This document shows positions 19,233 to 32,700 of a DNA stretch of 64,000 nucleotides, piece by piece. Source of the DNA: Theodoxus fluviatilis (lineage: Eukaryota; Mollusca; Gastropoda; Cycloneritida; Neritidae); NCBI GenBank assembly GCA_034096865.1, contig JAWQFJ010025561.1, positions 158,501 through 222,500 of the forward strand, written 5' to 3'. The notes below the pieces were generated by a model that was given only the letters and a program-made list of their open reading frames with translations, made no database searches and was not told the origin of the DNA. Numbering within the stretch: the first letter of the stretch is position 1; each line of letters starts with the position of its first letter. The translations under genes and the position numbers were made by a program.

Positions 19233-22221
19233 GTGAGTACGGACAAAAAGGCAAGCGTCTTCAAGAGAGCAGGCCGAATGCCCCTAACGATTCAATTACG
19301 TCATCAAAGCTGCCCAAATCTCCGCGGCTTGAAGGACGCCAGGCTCGCCACGGCGTCGGTTGAAACAGCAATCCACTTGTGTTCCCCGCCAACACCAGAC
19401 CCCCTGCCAGGGGGTGAGAGGGAGCGAGGTGTTCCCTGCCGTGTGACGCCATCAGGCAATTATTTGCCTGGGGAAGAAACTCAGCATTCCAATACATCAA
19501 CAAGCACGTTGTCCTGGGAGCAGCTTGAAATAGTTTTCACCAGAACAGCAAGGGCGAGATGAATGCATGGAAGGAGGGGATGGAGATGGGGAGGGAGGAG
19601 CCCACTGAGATTCGTCTAAATACCTGTATTGTTGCAACAACCAAAAAATGGACCAAGAAAAGTGTCTGTTTGTATTTTCACAGGCACTTCGCTCTCTTTT
19701 AAAATAGTGTGTACTGAAGGATACAAACATGAGAAAATGTGCCAGTACAATCCATATTTCCGCCTCTTCAGTCTGCTTCCTTTTTGGTAATGCCCATTAA
19801 AATGTGTCTTCTACTACGACACGAGCAAATATTCAGCTTTTCTCGCTGATACCTAGCCACTAAACATCGTCATCCCACCGAAGAGACAGTAAATGACGAC
19901 AGTCGGAGTGGCCGGGTGTGAGGACGGGAATGCAGGACAACCAGGGTTGACAAATGAGTTTGACCAGGGTGACCACTCTGTCCCAAGAGAGGGCGCCGAT
20001 CTGTCCGAGGCTGCTGAGCCCGGGAATTAGAGGGCCTTGTCGAACTCCATTCTCCCTTGCCAGCAGACGCAGCGGTCAGCCACGAAGACATAAGTCCTTC
20101 CCGGCGGCGAACCCCTCTCCTGTCCGCTGCTGCAATGCATCTATAGCGCTAGGCAGATATAATATTTGTGAAAGAGAAGGAGTTCATGGATTGAATGATG
20201 CACTATATGTCCCTCGATCGCTTCAATCCAAGCGCTAGCAATGAAATGGTAGACAGCACAACGTGTATCTAGTTCTACGCATTCCAGCCCAAAGAGGCAA
20301 AACAATCACCAAGGATCAAATCATAGAAAGAAACTTAATGCGGCGACAAAAAGGGTTCTTACACAGATACACATGCGCACTCATTAATCTGACGACGGTG
20401 TCGATTTCTATCAAACAACATCTGCATCCATAAATGGATAAAAACAAACAAGCCGGAAACTTGAATAGCATGTAATCGCGGGCAGAAGAAACACACCGAT
20501 AATTTCCATACGAAACTGGAAGCACGCCTTCCTTCTAAAGACTCATCAATGCACCTGCAGAGGAACGCTTGGGGCTCTTGCGAAAGTCCTCTGTAGTGGA
20601 AAACTTGGGCTAGTTGGCCTGCAACAGGAAGTCTCCACCTGGGTACGACGTTCCGAGGGTGCAAGGGGAAGGTCAGAGGGGGCAGATTCCTGGAGACGAA
20701 TTTTCCCAGAGCATCCCCCCACCCAATTTTCTCCCTCTGGGTCCAGCACCATCTGCCTCTGTACCGCTGCTGCTGCTGCTGCTGCATCCCGAATGTACCG
20801 AATGAAGTAGGGCCATAAGGTAAGCCCAGGCTTTTTGCGTGCCCCAGCAAGGAGAGTGATGGTGCGGGGATGTGCGAAGGCATTTCCCTTTAAGCGCCTA
20901 GGACGATGCAGGCCTCATAACTCAGCCAGATGTCGATTGATACGAAAAGTCAACAGCTGGGAGACGCAGAGACATCAACTATTTGCCTCTGGCACGCCCA
21001 GTTTCTCTTGTAAAAACTGCAGCAGATTCCTCGGCGCCAGCAGCTGAGAAGTGCACTAAACCCATGCCATCAGTACGCCCCCCTACAGATCAGATGCGCA
21101 CTCAGATGCGCACAACAGCTTCCTCGAATAGTTTAGAGGCCGGAATTTTTTCACGCTGCAGTTGACTCCAGAAACTAATTAGGATGAAGATAAAGCATGT
21201 CGGCATAAACAATGGGGGGTGAGCTACGTGAAGAAGAAGGGCTTCGCACAAGAGCAATTTTACGGTGATTGCCTAGATGTGATCTCAAGATACAACCCCA
21301 TGGAAATCCTAGGCAAAGCAAGAAGTGCTAACCAGGAACACATTACATCACCGCTGTCCAAAAAAAGGCAAACAGGGCAAGGTAGAAAGTACGTATTGAG
21401 GAAATGTAGCTGAGAGGCATTGAAACATTACCTTCTTTAGTTAACATACATTTCAGCCAGGCAATGTATCACAAAACCATACCTACAAAACCAGTCTCCA
21501 TTCACTCAGTGCAAAGTAATCCACAGGATCGGACAAACACGTAGCCAGCTTTTAATCTCCGTCACCGAATGCAAAGCAGGATGCAGGAGGCAAATAGAGG
21601 CCATGAACCTGAGAGGCTTTCCTTGCCATGAAATGACCACTTAATGTCCACTACGCCTACGGTCAGGATGGCTCAAAGCGGAAAAACAGAAGACGCCAGG
21701 CCGTGAGAGGCCCAGTGTCCACTTGGTTCGCTTTCACACGAGAATCGAGCGAGATACGCCTGGTGAAGTGCCAGTTTTAGAGAGCTGCACCACCACATAG
21801 AGTCTGGACAACTATCATTTGACTCTCCAGCACGAACTCAGGCATCCATATACTCTGACACCGAACTACATCTCACAAGAACTCTTGGCGACGAACCGTT
21901 GAGCTAAAGATTCCACTGGAAACATCTCAAGTTCTGAGGGAGGGAGCCGCATCTATGATCCACGGCCTACTTAACGATGACGGATCACAGGTGTGTCGTT
22001 AATTAGTACAAGCAAAAGCCTGCCACCACCATGACACCACCAAACATTCCGGCATACCGCAAGGCACGGTCGTGATCGAAAGGGTGAACTCTACTTGCCC
22101 CGGCATACATCAAACAAGGCCGACCCCAAAACATCTACGCCTTCCCCTCCCTTCACCAGCCACTTCCTTATCTCCCAGTGCCTTCTATCATAACCACCTT
22201 TCCCTATCCATCACAGCCAAA

Positions 22222-22263
22222 CCCCCGGGGGGGGGGGGGGGGGGGGTAGGGGGGGAGGGGGGA
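22222..22263. repeat. C5G20 homopolymer and G-rich tract
   Basis: Five C run into twenty G (22227-22246), followed by further G6 and G4 runs. It has clear G-quadruplex potential on the plus strand and is a site prone to sequencing or assembly length error. Confidence 0.95.
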
Positions 22264-25200
22264 AGCACTTCGCGTGGCCTGCAAGGAAGAAGGAGCCATT
22301 AACTCGGTGTCCTGGTCAGACACCTGGGGATGCAATGTCGTCCACCAGGTGGAGACAGACGTACCTGGCCAGGGGTGACAAACCGCCACCCTCGTCCTCA
22401 TCCCCTTCGCCATTTACGTCAAAGCCCCCATTTCATACCTATCCCCAATCCCCACGTGCCCACGTCCATTCCCTACCACTGTTTCCATCCCCAACCCCAA
22501 AACGTGTTTACCCTTCATCCCATACTTTGCTTTCCACTCATCCAAGGCGGCGATGGCAATGTCGTTTTCTTCCAGCTTGTGATCACTGCCGTAAGAAAGT
22601 TTGGGCGCAGCGTAAAAGGCCATTTGTCCCTCTATGAGAGGTAGCATTTGGAGGCTGATACAATGTATATTTTCCCCCATTAATAGGCGCTGAATAGAAT
22701 AACCTATCGTGTGGTGCATGCATTTGTATTTCTTCATCCTCAGGCAATATGTTGTTAGAAAAGTACACTTACGAAATTAACCATTCTCTACACTGAGATA
22801 TCGACAGGTAAGGCGGAATAACTTGCAGGAATAGTGTTAAGACTGGAAGCATACATTTGATTCGTGCAAGTCTTTCTTCTCATCAGGATGGGACGGACAA
22901 GACGGTTGAGAAGGAAGCAGAGCTGAACAAGAAGGATGTGTGTGTGTTCCCAAATTGCCGACGTTGAAGGCAGTTCCCGGCAGGCTGACATCGATCTTGG
23001 TCTACATCGCCCTAAGGGTGCGCTACCAGTCACGTTTATCTGGCTCATCTACACAAAAGCGAGTGCTTTCACTCGTACTTATCCATCTATATCTGCCAAA
23101 AGCCAGCAGGAGCAACATCAACAGCGGACTGTTTTCGCCAATTTCTATGCCCTCATTCTAATGTCTTCAGCACAATAACCAGAACAAGTTACTGAGGAAA
23201 GATACTTGCAAGGTAAATTTACAAAGGAAAGGCCCCACGCCCCCCCCCCCCCAAAAAAAAAAGAATAAAAGGGGAAAAAAGACAAGAAGAGCTCTTCGAC
23301 CTCCTCCACAAAACAGTTTCAACACACATTTCCCAGGAGATTTCTTCCTCGCACTCATGCCTGAGGCATTAATTTCGCTGACGTCAATACGTATACTGGG
23401 AGCCTCAGGGTCAGACGAATAACGATAAATGTTCCCGTAATGGACATCAAGGAGGACCACGTGTAAGTCCTATGCAGCAGATCCAAGAGAAAATGAAGTT
23501 TACTTTAGACTAAACCCAGCGCCGTTTGTTTTCGTCTCTGTTTCAGATTCCCATCTCGCAGCTGTCGCCACATGTACGCTAAAACGCCACGCGCATTCTT
23601 GCAAGGAGAAACTGTAGCTGCTTGTCAAGTGCAAAATCAATCCGCTCTATCAGAGGGACTGGTGAGGTAACCCAATACGATGGCTTGCTCTACTTCGAAT
23701 CGTGAGAGTTAGTTCAGAAAGAGGGCGCAGCAAAAATGTTTAATTCAAACACGACTGGCTAATGTACTTGAAATTGAAAGACCAGAGGTTAACATCAGCG
23801 GAAACTTTTCTGCCACCAAGTCACGACTTTCATTCCAGACATGCGTACAGCTGACGAAGAACGGCTCTCCCCCCTCAAAAAGCGACAACAGGCTTGCCGC
23901 TAGCTTGCGTAAGCATTGCAGCCACTGCTTCGCCCTCCATGCAGCCACCCTGGTCTTTGCATCCACATTCCTGGAATTGTTCGAGTGGTCTTTCCATCGG
24001 AAGGCGAGACGGGCACACGCGATCTAGGACTGCACACAAGCAATGACTCGTGCAGAGAAGCCATGGCCAAAAAATTCACAGCGACCTCCAACCAGGTCGG
24101 GGGGAAATGCAGCGAGAGAGAGGGACCCAGCGAGAAGTGTTGCTTTGGCGCGAAGACCTTATTACGTTTCGTCACCCCAGTCACACATTCCTAAAATAAA
24201 AGCGCTGAAATGTGAAAACAGCAATGGGGAAAACAAGCACAAAGAAATAAACTTCGCCGCGTGACTCATTCTGCCTTGATATTCTGCGCGCGCAAGAACT
24301 TTCTCTCTCGATGAAACAAACACTCACATTGGCGCGTTTCAGATGTTGATGTTGTATATCACGAATTACTTTCTGATTTTTACTCAAATAATCATCGACT
24401 AATGTCATTTGAGAATAAAAGAGAACTATTAACATTTCAATACTTATTCGTTACCAATCTGAAACTGATTATAAAATTCTTGTAGTTCTTCTGAAGCAAA
24501 AACTTACCTTGATCAGTTGGCAAAAATTCTTTACACAATTATAATCTTCAAAATGTCACATCACAACGCTTGTTACGTATCGAAAAGTCGGCAAATAAGA
24601 AGCAAGTGACGGCGACCAAAAAGGAATGCCTTGCAAGATCATGAAAAGGCCGAGCGTTTGCGTTCGACTGCACAAGGAAAATGCCGTTCAAAAAACTCTT
24701 TCCGCCCTTTTCTTTCAAGCTTCCTCTCAACAAGTGAATCACGCCACGAAAAAGAACCAAGCTTCTTCGTCTCTGTAAATTAGAACGTGACGCCGAAAGA
24801 CAAACCTCCCCGGGCTGGGACCTTGAAATAGGTTAATCAAGAACTCGGCAACAGAATCTGGATGCTAACTGTTGCAAGCAGAGCAACGGAAACGTGAATC
24901 ATAGAGAGGAAATGAGCTGGGGGCAGGCACAGAGGGGAAGGGTGTGGGGGGAGTGGAGAGTTTCTCGCACAGCACGGCAACCGTTGAAGGGCAGTATCGA
25001 AGTGACCTGGCTGTTGGGTTATGCAAAGGCGGCTCAACAGGATCACGCAATAACCCAGTGGAGATGGGCGCAACAGAGTCACTCCCAGCCTAACTCGATT
25101 GCAGAAACCCAATTAGGTGAGCTTGATTATGCGGCAGGGAGAGCGCACCTTCTCGCTTCCTCAATTAGCTGCCGAGCTGGCATCTCCTTGAATGAGCCAA

Positions 25201-28200
25201 TGGGGAGACGAATCCGACCCTCTCTGGGGGTCACGGTCTCCGGCCACTGCAATGCTGGAAAATAACCGCTGTTTATTTCTTTACACGTTCGCGGGGAGGA
25301 TCCTTTGCTAAAGCGAAAAACAGACACGAACTAACCCTTGATCGTAATGGTGCGCGGTGTTTGCTTCCCTCGCACATGACGTCGGCAAAGATGCCTGATA
25401 GGAGCTATCCGTGACGCCAGGAACTCAAACGCATCCATCGTTGGCGGATAAAAGTGATTAGAAATGGAAATCGTGCGTGTGCCCGTCCAAATCGCGTTAC
25501 TGGGTTGTCCTTTGCAGCTGAGCTAGACCGTTCCTTGTTTATTTGGAGAGAAAAAAAAGGAACGTGGGGTTGATTAACCCCCACCATGGAGCGTCGCGTG
25601 TTTCTCGAATCAACGACAGGCTGCATCGACGTCCTCTGGGGAAAGGTTAGACCCGGCTGTCAACAACCTCTAAAAGGCGGAGACCGTCTCCTTTAATCAC
25701 TGAGGTTAACACCCTTGACCCGAGCAATCTTTCTCTCCCCCAGTCTTTATCAAGAACCCGAGTCTTGATCGAGAACAATAACATGTAAATGGTTTTCAAT
25801 TTAAGAAGCATTTTATCTCAACGTCTGTAGGCAGGGGCAATAAAAACGATCACGTTGAAGTTCCGTATCAACCAGTTCACTCCCTGGCAGGAGGATATGG
25901 AGCAGGTAAAACGGAGATAAAAGCGGCATTACCGTTCCCCCCAAACCCCCAGAAGTAGCTTTACTGCCTTGCCTTGGCCTTGCGGAATTCCACAAGCCGT
26001 CCAGGCAGCGAGTCTACCCAAAGAGCGATCAATGCTGCACATCGCTTCCAAACCGGCCTCGAAACGAATTTCTCCTTCTACTTCATAACCTAGGACCCGG
26101 AGTTGCAGCACAAAATCGCAAGACAGCGAGTCGCTCTAACACCGCCAATGATTCTCAAGTAGATACAAAGATTGTTCACACCTTCTTAGCATCACATCAT
26201 CTTACTGCAAAATCAAGTTCTACGTCTCCTGGTTGTAGCCTAAATGATCATGAGTAAGAAACGTGCAAGGCAAAAAATACATCGAGCTACATTTCACGGC
26301 AGCAGCGTGTCACATTCATACAATCTCACTCTAGTCTAAAATGAACTTGTATCGCAATTCTTGTTCGACTCATGTGTGTGCAAGTCGCGCGTCCGTAACT
26401 ATCTCTATACTACTACAGCAAGGCAAGTTCTGGAGAAACTACGATAGTGTTTTACACCAGGAGTTCATGGGGAGGAGTTTGGAAAGGCGAGAAGAGAGAT
26501 ATCTGTAAGTTACACCTCCTTAGTGGGTTCATCTCACTCAGGCATCGGCCGAGCTCCCATCTTGACGGCTGGGCTGATAAACGAAATGCCATGACCGGCT
26601 GGTAACATCTCCAGGCTTGATGGATTTGCGCAGTGGGGACGACACTCAGAACACCCATTAGAAGAGTTCAGACCAAACTCACTGCTGTCCACTGTTCAGA
26701 CTGAATTTCCATTCTCACGTCAATCGGCATGTAGACCATTCAAAGGCATATGGACGTAGCATAGCCATGCACTGCCAATGGCGATACTGTTGCCAAATGA
26801 CGTCATTCAATGCGAGGCAGAGTACAGCAGAATCAGCTTGAAAACCAAAAGCTCTGTCGACGGATAGTTTTTGAGCTGTGATAACTCTCCCCCCAAAAAA
26901 GAAAAAAGGAGGCTCGATCCAAAACCTGCAACGATCAGAAATAAAGACAAGCACATTGGACAGTCAAACACCTCAACTATGAATGTGATGTCTCGCTTTT
27001 CAGCAATAGCAATTACTGTGAATGTCTGTGACTTGCATAGGCAGTGCACGTTATCACTGAAATGTAAGGTTTCGGTAGAATCGGGACACCGCACTTTAGA
27101 CAACCTGGTCAACATAATCAGTTCTTCTTTGTCCTCAACACTGATACACGGCAAGCTTTCCATCCTCATGCCATCACACTGCCACGCAATCGCCACAAGG
27201 CAAAACACACATTCTCCTGTTACAGCCACCATGTCTGACCCCCAGCTCCCATCCTCCACCCGATACTCCCTCCTCTTCCGTCCAGGCTTTTCGCTCCCTG
27301 GCACTTCCTGTCCGCGGTCTTCAGGGGCGGGCGAGCAGGGGCCATCTGGAGGCCGTCCTGGGAACCTTCATCTTGTAAACTGCAATTGCCAAAGATGGAA
27401 TTGCCGCCCCGCGGAATTGGCCCGCTGTGCGACTGTGGCCAGGGTCCCAGGGTGAGGGGCGGGGTAGGGCCAGCAGGAAGGCAGGGAGTTGCAACAAGCC
27501 ATAGATAGAGAGGCAGAGATGGCACGCCGCCTCATTTGTCAAGGTGCCGCAGCCATTGTCTCGGCCAAGGCCAGAAGGTTTCTTCAAGACTCCCAGAGGA
27601 TGGGGCGGTGGTCGGTCAGCAGACAGAGGAGGTCAAATATCCTGTATTCAGGGACCCTGTATGGATGCCTCGCGTCCATCATGGGGCATTAAGCATTCCA
27701 GTCCCACTGGTCATCGGTCTTGGGAATCGTCGAATACGTTTCTTCCGTGCAAATCATTATCTTATGGGAAGAACTGGGCTCAGTGACAAGTGTGTCTGCA
27801 GAACGGAGCAGCAGTCACTGCAAGTTACCTCCACATGCAATAAATAGCGTCGATATCGCGCGTTTTTGTCTGTACCAATTGAACACTGAAGCGATTTAGA
27901 TGAAATAAAAATATAGATACCCTTTTCCTGCAGACGGGTTGAAAGGATGTACGATTGGAGACGCCAGATGTTCTCTGTCTATAACAAAACAAGCGGGATG
28001 CGTAATGTGATTTCGTTCACCCATGAACAACACTGACGGTCTGTGAAAGCGATTTCTATACCTCCTGTGAAGCGGAGCATCTTCCTAATGACGGCTCGTG
28101 CGACATAAGCACTTTCGCCAGTGTGTTGAGAACAAACATGAGACCACAGAGAACTTCTTTCTGCGGAGACAGCGACTCGACACTTCTCCAGGAACGCACA

Positions 28201-29600
28201 CGAGCGGCTGCAGCTGCTTTTGATTTCCAGCGCCTTTGGACTCCAGCAACATCACAAGCTAACAGCTGCTTGCTTTCTGCAGCACAAGAAGCGCGATAAA
28301 TCAAAGCTTCTTCCGAACACAAGCAGAAGTTCCGTCCCTGCGCAAAGAGTTTATTACACACAAGAAAACGATGCCACCTTCGCAGGTTCGTCTTCTGTAA
28401 CACCGGGAACTGACAGAGTTCTCCATTAGAGCCTGGTGAACATGACAAAGAGGACGACAAGAATTTCATTCAATTTTTCAGAATCATTACCGTTGTTCGA
28501 TGCAATCTACTCCAATGTCCATTTACTTCGGCAAGAGCGCAAAGCAGTCCATTGAAAAGGTCGTCATCTTGTCATTCCTGTGGTGCAGGGCAAGCAAGTG
28601 CCGGGGTGCGAAGAAGGACATAAAGTAGCTCAGTGACGAGAGACTAATAGCCACAGAGAACACAAGGCACCGGCAGCAAGAAACGTGATCTGGATTGATG
28701 AGAAAACTTCTTTACGCCTTGTGGACAACAAATGAAAAACAAACACAGGGTGGGAATAAACAACTGCTGATCTAAATCGCGTCATAACTACGTCGCTACA
28801 GCAAATTCCTTTCGAGAGCCCGAGAAGGGGAAAAACTCGCCAGAAGCAATATCCGAGTGGTATTATGCTACAGGAAGCACGGGGAAACTCCCATAAAGAA
28901 CCGGCTCGGCTTGGCAGACGATTCTACCACTTCGGGGCTCCGACATGCTTCGTGGACAGGGATTTTCATAAATCCATAACTTGCTGGCAAGCACTCTCAC
29001 AGGCTCTCAACGTAGGCCGGCCAAAATCTATGGAGGGTCGAGGACGGACCAGAGATTCACTCTGCAGCGCCTAACCGAGACCTAATCTCGATTCATGAAA
29101 CTTTCACCTCTTTCCGTGAGAAAACTTGATGGCATTTTTAATAATTCATCGTTCCCGTGGCAGGCAATTGAAACTCAAAAATCCGCCACAATGCCGTAGG
29201 ATCCTGAGGGGAAGGCACACTAGGGATGAAGGGGCCAGGGGGTGAGTGGTTGGGCTGGAGGTAGGGAGAAAAAGCGGAAAACTGCGGAATGAGTGGGAGA
29301 GGAGGGGAAGGGGCTTTGAAGGGGTGTACTTGTTTTCCATCAATCACCTTCCACGTGGAACGGGGAGTCTAGCGGGCTGTTGACAGCGCGGCTTTCTCTT
29401 TGCTCAGCCCTGCAGAAGACCTGCTCCCGCCCCGACTCGGCGTCCTCTCCCCAGGGAGGCCGGCGGCTTTTGTTTTGGGGGGACGGGCCCGGGTCTCGGT
29501 GCCGGGAACTAAGGGCCAAGTCTGGTGAGTAAGCACGGCAGGGTGAAGGGGTGCGTGGAGAGCAGAGGAAACGTGGGGATGGAGGGGGGAAAGGGTCGAG
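22264..29600. other. Unique stretch, no supported gene
   Basis: No recognisable coding exon. Opposite-strand open frames at 26807-27455 (165 and 194 codons) match no family I know. A strong minus-strand donor sequence (AAG then GTAAGT) lies at 24507-24512 without a supporting exon. The segment around 25010-25260 is a possible cis-regulatory block, with an octamer-like TTATGCAAAG and several ATTA/TAATTG cores. Poly(C)poly(A) joins occur at 23240-23262 and 26889-26900. Confidence 0.4.
23240..23262. repeat. Poly(C)13 directly joined to poly(A)10
   Basis: Same C-to-A arrangement as at 3762-3794, again followed by an A/G-rich stretch. Confidence 0.9.
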
Positions 29601-29661
29601 GGGTGGGGATGAAGGTGGGGATGGGGGTGGGGATGGGGGTGGGGATGGGGGTGGGGGGTGG
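29601..29661. repeat. G-rich minisatellite, G-quadruplex prone
   Basis: Three exact copies of a 12-bp GGGGATGGGGGT unit (29617-29652) are flanked by diverged copies. Many runs of four or more G with 1-2 nt loops satisfy the usual G-quadruplex rule. A G17 run follows at 29721-29737. Confidence 0.9.
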
Positions 29662-29720
29662 CAGGCAGCATCCTCTGCGAGGCACCTCAACGGCTGGCTG
29701 GGGGGCTCGACCGCCATCCA

Positions 29721-29737
29721 GGGGGGGGGGGGGGGGG
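29721..29737. repeat. Poly(G)17
   Basis: Uninterrupted run of 17 G, close to the G-rich minisatellite upstream. Confidence 0.95.
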
Positions 29738-32700
29738 TGCTTTTAAAAGGTGCGTCATCGTTGCTCTGGGCTCTCAGCCCAAGGTGTGGCCTTGCAGACA
29801 GGTAAAATCCAGTTGATTCCCCCTTCGTTCAACGATGTATGATATATTACAAAGTAAATATAACCGTTGGCACCACTGTCTAGGGCAAGGAATATCATCA
29901 TCATCCATGTTAATACTTGTACTTTTTTATTCTTCAGATAAAGAGAATACGGTACACCTACTGTTGCTGCTGTTGCTGCCTCTCCTGCTGTTGCTAAAGT
30001 CACTTACACCACTTCGGCTGGTCAGCAATATCAACAAATTACTGACATCGATGAGTAAGATCCTGGAGACAGAGAACATTTATTCTCAAAGCGTCTGGCC
30101 ACAGATGGCAAGCCAAGCCTCGTGCGCCAAAGACGACGGACAAAGACGAATACCACTTTATATTCGTTCAAATGAACTAGCATGGTCGTCATGCAGTATT
30201 TCCATTACACAGTAGTGAAAAATACTTTCTCCTAATACAATCTCAATAAAAAGTGTTTCCATGGCGCACCATGGATGGAGAGTCGTCTGGTTTGAACACA
30301 ATTACGGGCACCTGGTTTTTTTCGGGGGAGTTTATAATTTCAACGGTTAATTTCCAAGACCAATTATTACACGTGACGTTTACTTCGAGGTCATACCCTG
30401 CATTTTCGTGAGACCCTGCAGACGCTTATAACAACAATTCCATCTTCAGCCAATTCAAGAGGCTGTGACAAGAAGTATTACGTTCGGGCACCATTTCAAA
30501 GGGTTAATAACATCGCATGAAGAACACTGTTGCATAGAGTTAAAGGATAGGAAGTGCCTGGAAACTATAACTGCCTTATTACAGAATGGTGAGAATATTC
30601 TTCAGTGCGTCGGCATACGACGACTTGTCTTCCTCCAAAAATGAAATGGAGATGAATTTCATCGCAACAAAGGAGCAACCTACACATGAGATAAAGATAT
30701 AAACGCTCCGGCCCAAACAACGCGATCAAAATAGGTTTCCCATCTCATCTTGAAAGTATTGTGTGCTCTTTGAAACGTCAACAGCAGTTAGGGCATTCTC
30801 ACATTTCTACTTAACTCAGAGCTATGGAAAAGTTTACAAATCAATGAGTGGCGATGCTAGAAAACAACGACAACGCTTTGGATAAGAAAATCAGTAGTGA
30901 GTCTTGTATCACCGACAAAGATCAACATATCGCTGCTCGGCGAGCCACAAAAACAACCGTTGCAAATGCTAAAACGGCGCGAGGGCAGTGAGGCTGTATG
31001 AAAATCACCCAAAACATTCAACCAAATGCACGTAACCATTTTCACGACTGCGGCGTGGAGAGACCAATTCCTCTGCTCGACGCAAGATCGGTTTGCTTTG
31101 GTACGCCCCAGCAGCGCATTTTCACAGCAGATGTCTTTGCTGGCATGCTTCGTTCGCCTCAGACGATGATATTTCCCAACATAACGCGCATGGGCAAACA
31201 GCCTGATAGCAATGGAAACCGATCTATCAGCCCAATACCAAGTGACATTTCTTTCGCTTCGGTTTGCTGGAAGACCTGAGCGCATTGGCATTTGGGGGCG
31301 TGGGTTTGGGAATGGTCAATTTAGGTCTCTAATGACGCACAACTAATACGGATGTTGCCTGCTCCCAAGGGGCGCCAGTGGAGTTGCATTGTAATTCAAT
31401 CTCCGTCTTGCAAAACGCGGGGCGCAGAGCGAGGGACAAGACGTTCCCCTCCACGCAACGCCCTTTGCCTCCTCCTCGTACAACATGGCCGCCACCGCCT
31501 CGAAGAAGAGCCCGACCTATCAATGCTTAATTGAGCTTACGTAACGCGCGGCTCCCGCCTGGCAGGGCTGGCAGCCCAAACACACCAGAGGTCTCCCAAG
31601 CAAAACAAAGTCGGCCAGCTGCCAGGTTCCATCAAGGCTAATCCACGGCAGGTCCCCCTCATGATCAAATTAGAAGGTTCCAGTAAGCCTCTGGTCACAA
31701 ATCACTTTGCCTTTTGCCCAGGCCTGAAGCTTTCATAAGATTTCCTCGGGGACAGCCGAGGACTTCCGAGGGCACGGCCACAGATCACGTCGGACGAGCC
31801 TCCCGCCCAAGAGTGAGGAAAAAGTCGCGCCACCGAGGACACAATTGCATACATTGAATGTAATGCAAACTGACGAGTGAGCGAGTTTTCTCTCCGTCCT
31901 GCTATGTCAAAACGTGAGAGACTGTTGCAACTGGCCAATATTATTTCCTTGACCTGAAATGCATTGCATTCCCTCAGGACATGATATGACACTTGTTTCC
32001 TATCCATGGAGGGGACTCGAAAAGTCAGTTCAACTGGAATACTTTCCTTGAAAAGATATGCAGTGCTCACGTCAAATATGTCACGTATGAGTATGGAGTG
32101 AAAAGAAAAGAACGGGGATGATGCAGGGGAAATGAAGAACTTTGCAGCAAAAGTACCCTTAATAGTCATTTATGTTTCGGTTTTCTCTTTGTAAGGCCGT
32201 TCGTTTAATCAGATCTAAACGCATGTCAAATTACTTCCACAGTGTCACCAAGTCACCCCATTAGAACTACAGCGATCAAAATGGCCAAATGCATTCTTTG
32301 GAAATCCAAAGCGTTTTGAAGTACAGAAAGCTCAAACGAGAGAGATGACTTTGACATAGCTTTTTCTGTTCCAGTCAATGCCAAACTCCTGACAGGTCTA
32401 GACTCTATGCACGTCTACCTAATGAAGAATCTCACAAATCACACCGCCGAGCTGGGGTTGCGAGGGGCAGAGGTGTCGAAGTAATGAGGACAGATGCCCA
32501 CAGAGGGCGAGATGGAAAATACCAACATCGGGCAGAGGGGATTTATGGCCCGGACATGGACTCGCTCAAGGCCGCACGATGAGAGATGAATAGCTCAACC
32601 ACAGGGAAATTAGCCAGGCCTGGAAAGGGGTCCAAACTGTGCAATGAACTGGGTAGTCAGGGCCTGGATTGTTGGATACTTGTTGTTCAGAGCATATTAT

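Larger units (their letters stand above)
17483..22225. other. Mostly unique stretch with SINE-like relic
   Basis: No confident exon. It holds a tRNA-like element at 18182-18264, a speculative first exon at 19163-19232, and a (CTG)n run of about seven units near 20764-20785. The stretch from about 20230 to 22070 is otherwise featureless to my reading. Confidence 0.45.

Noticed and set aside
24507..24550. Minus-strand mini-exon before a perfect GTAAGT
   Set aside because: Only about 14 codons open, acceptor poor, no family; donor match alone is not enough.
26807..27455. Opposite-strand open frames of 165 and 194 codons, one with a GCCACCATG start at 27222-27230
   Set aside because: No domain, no conserved motif and no clear splice sites; the two strands are equally open, so I see no reason to prefer a gene.
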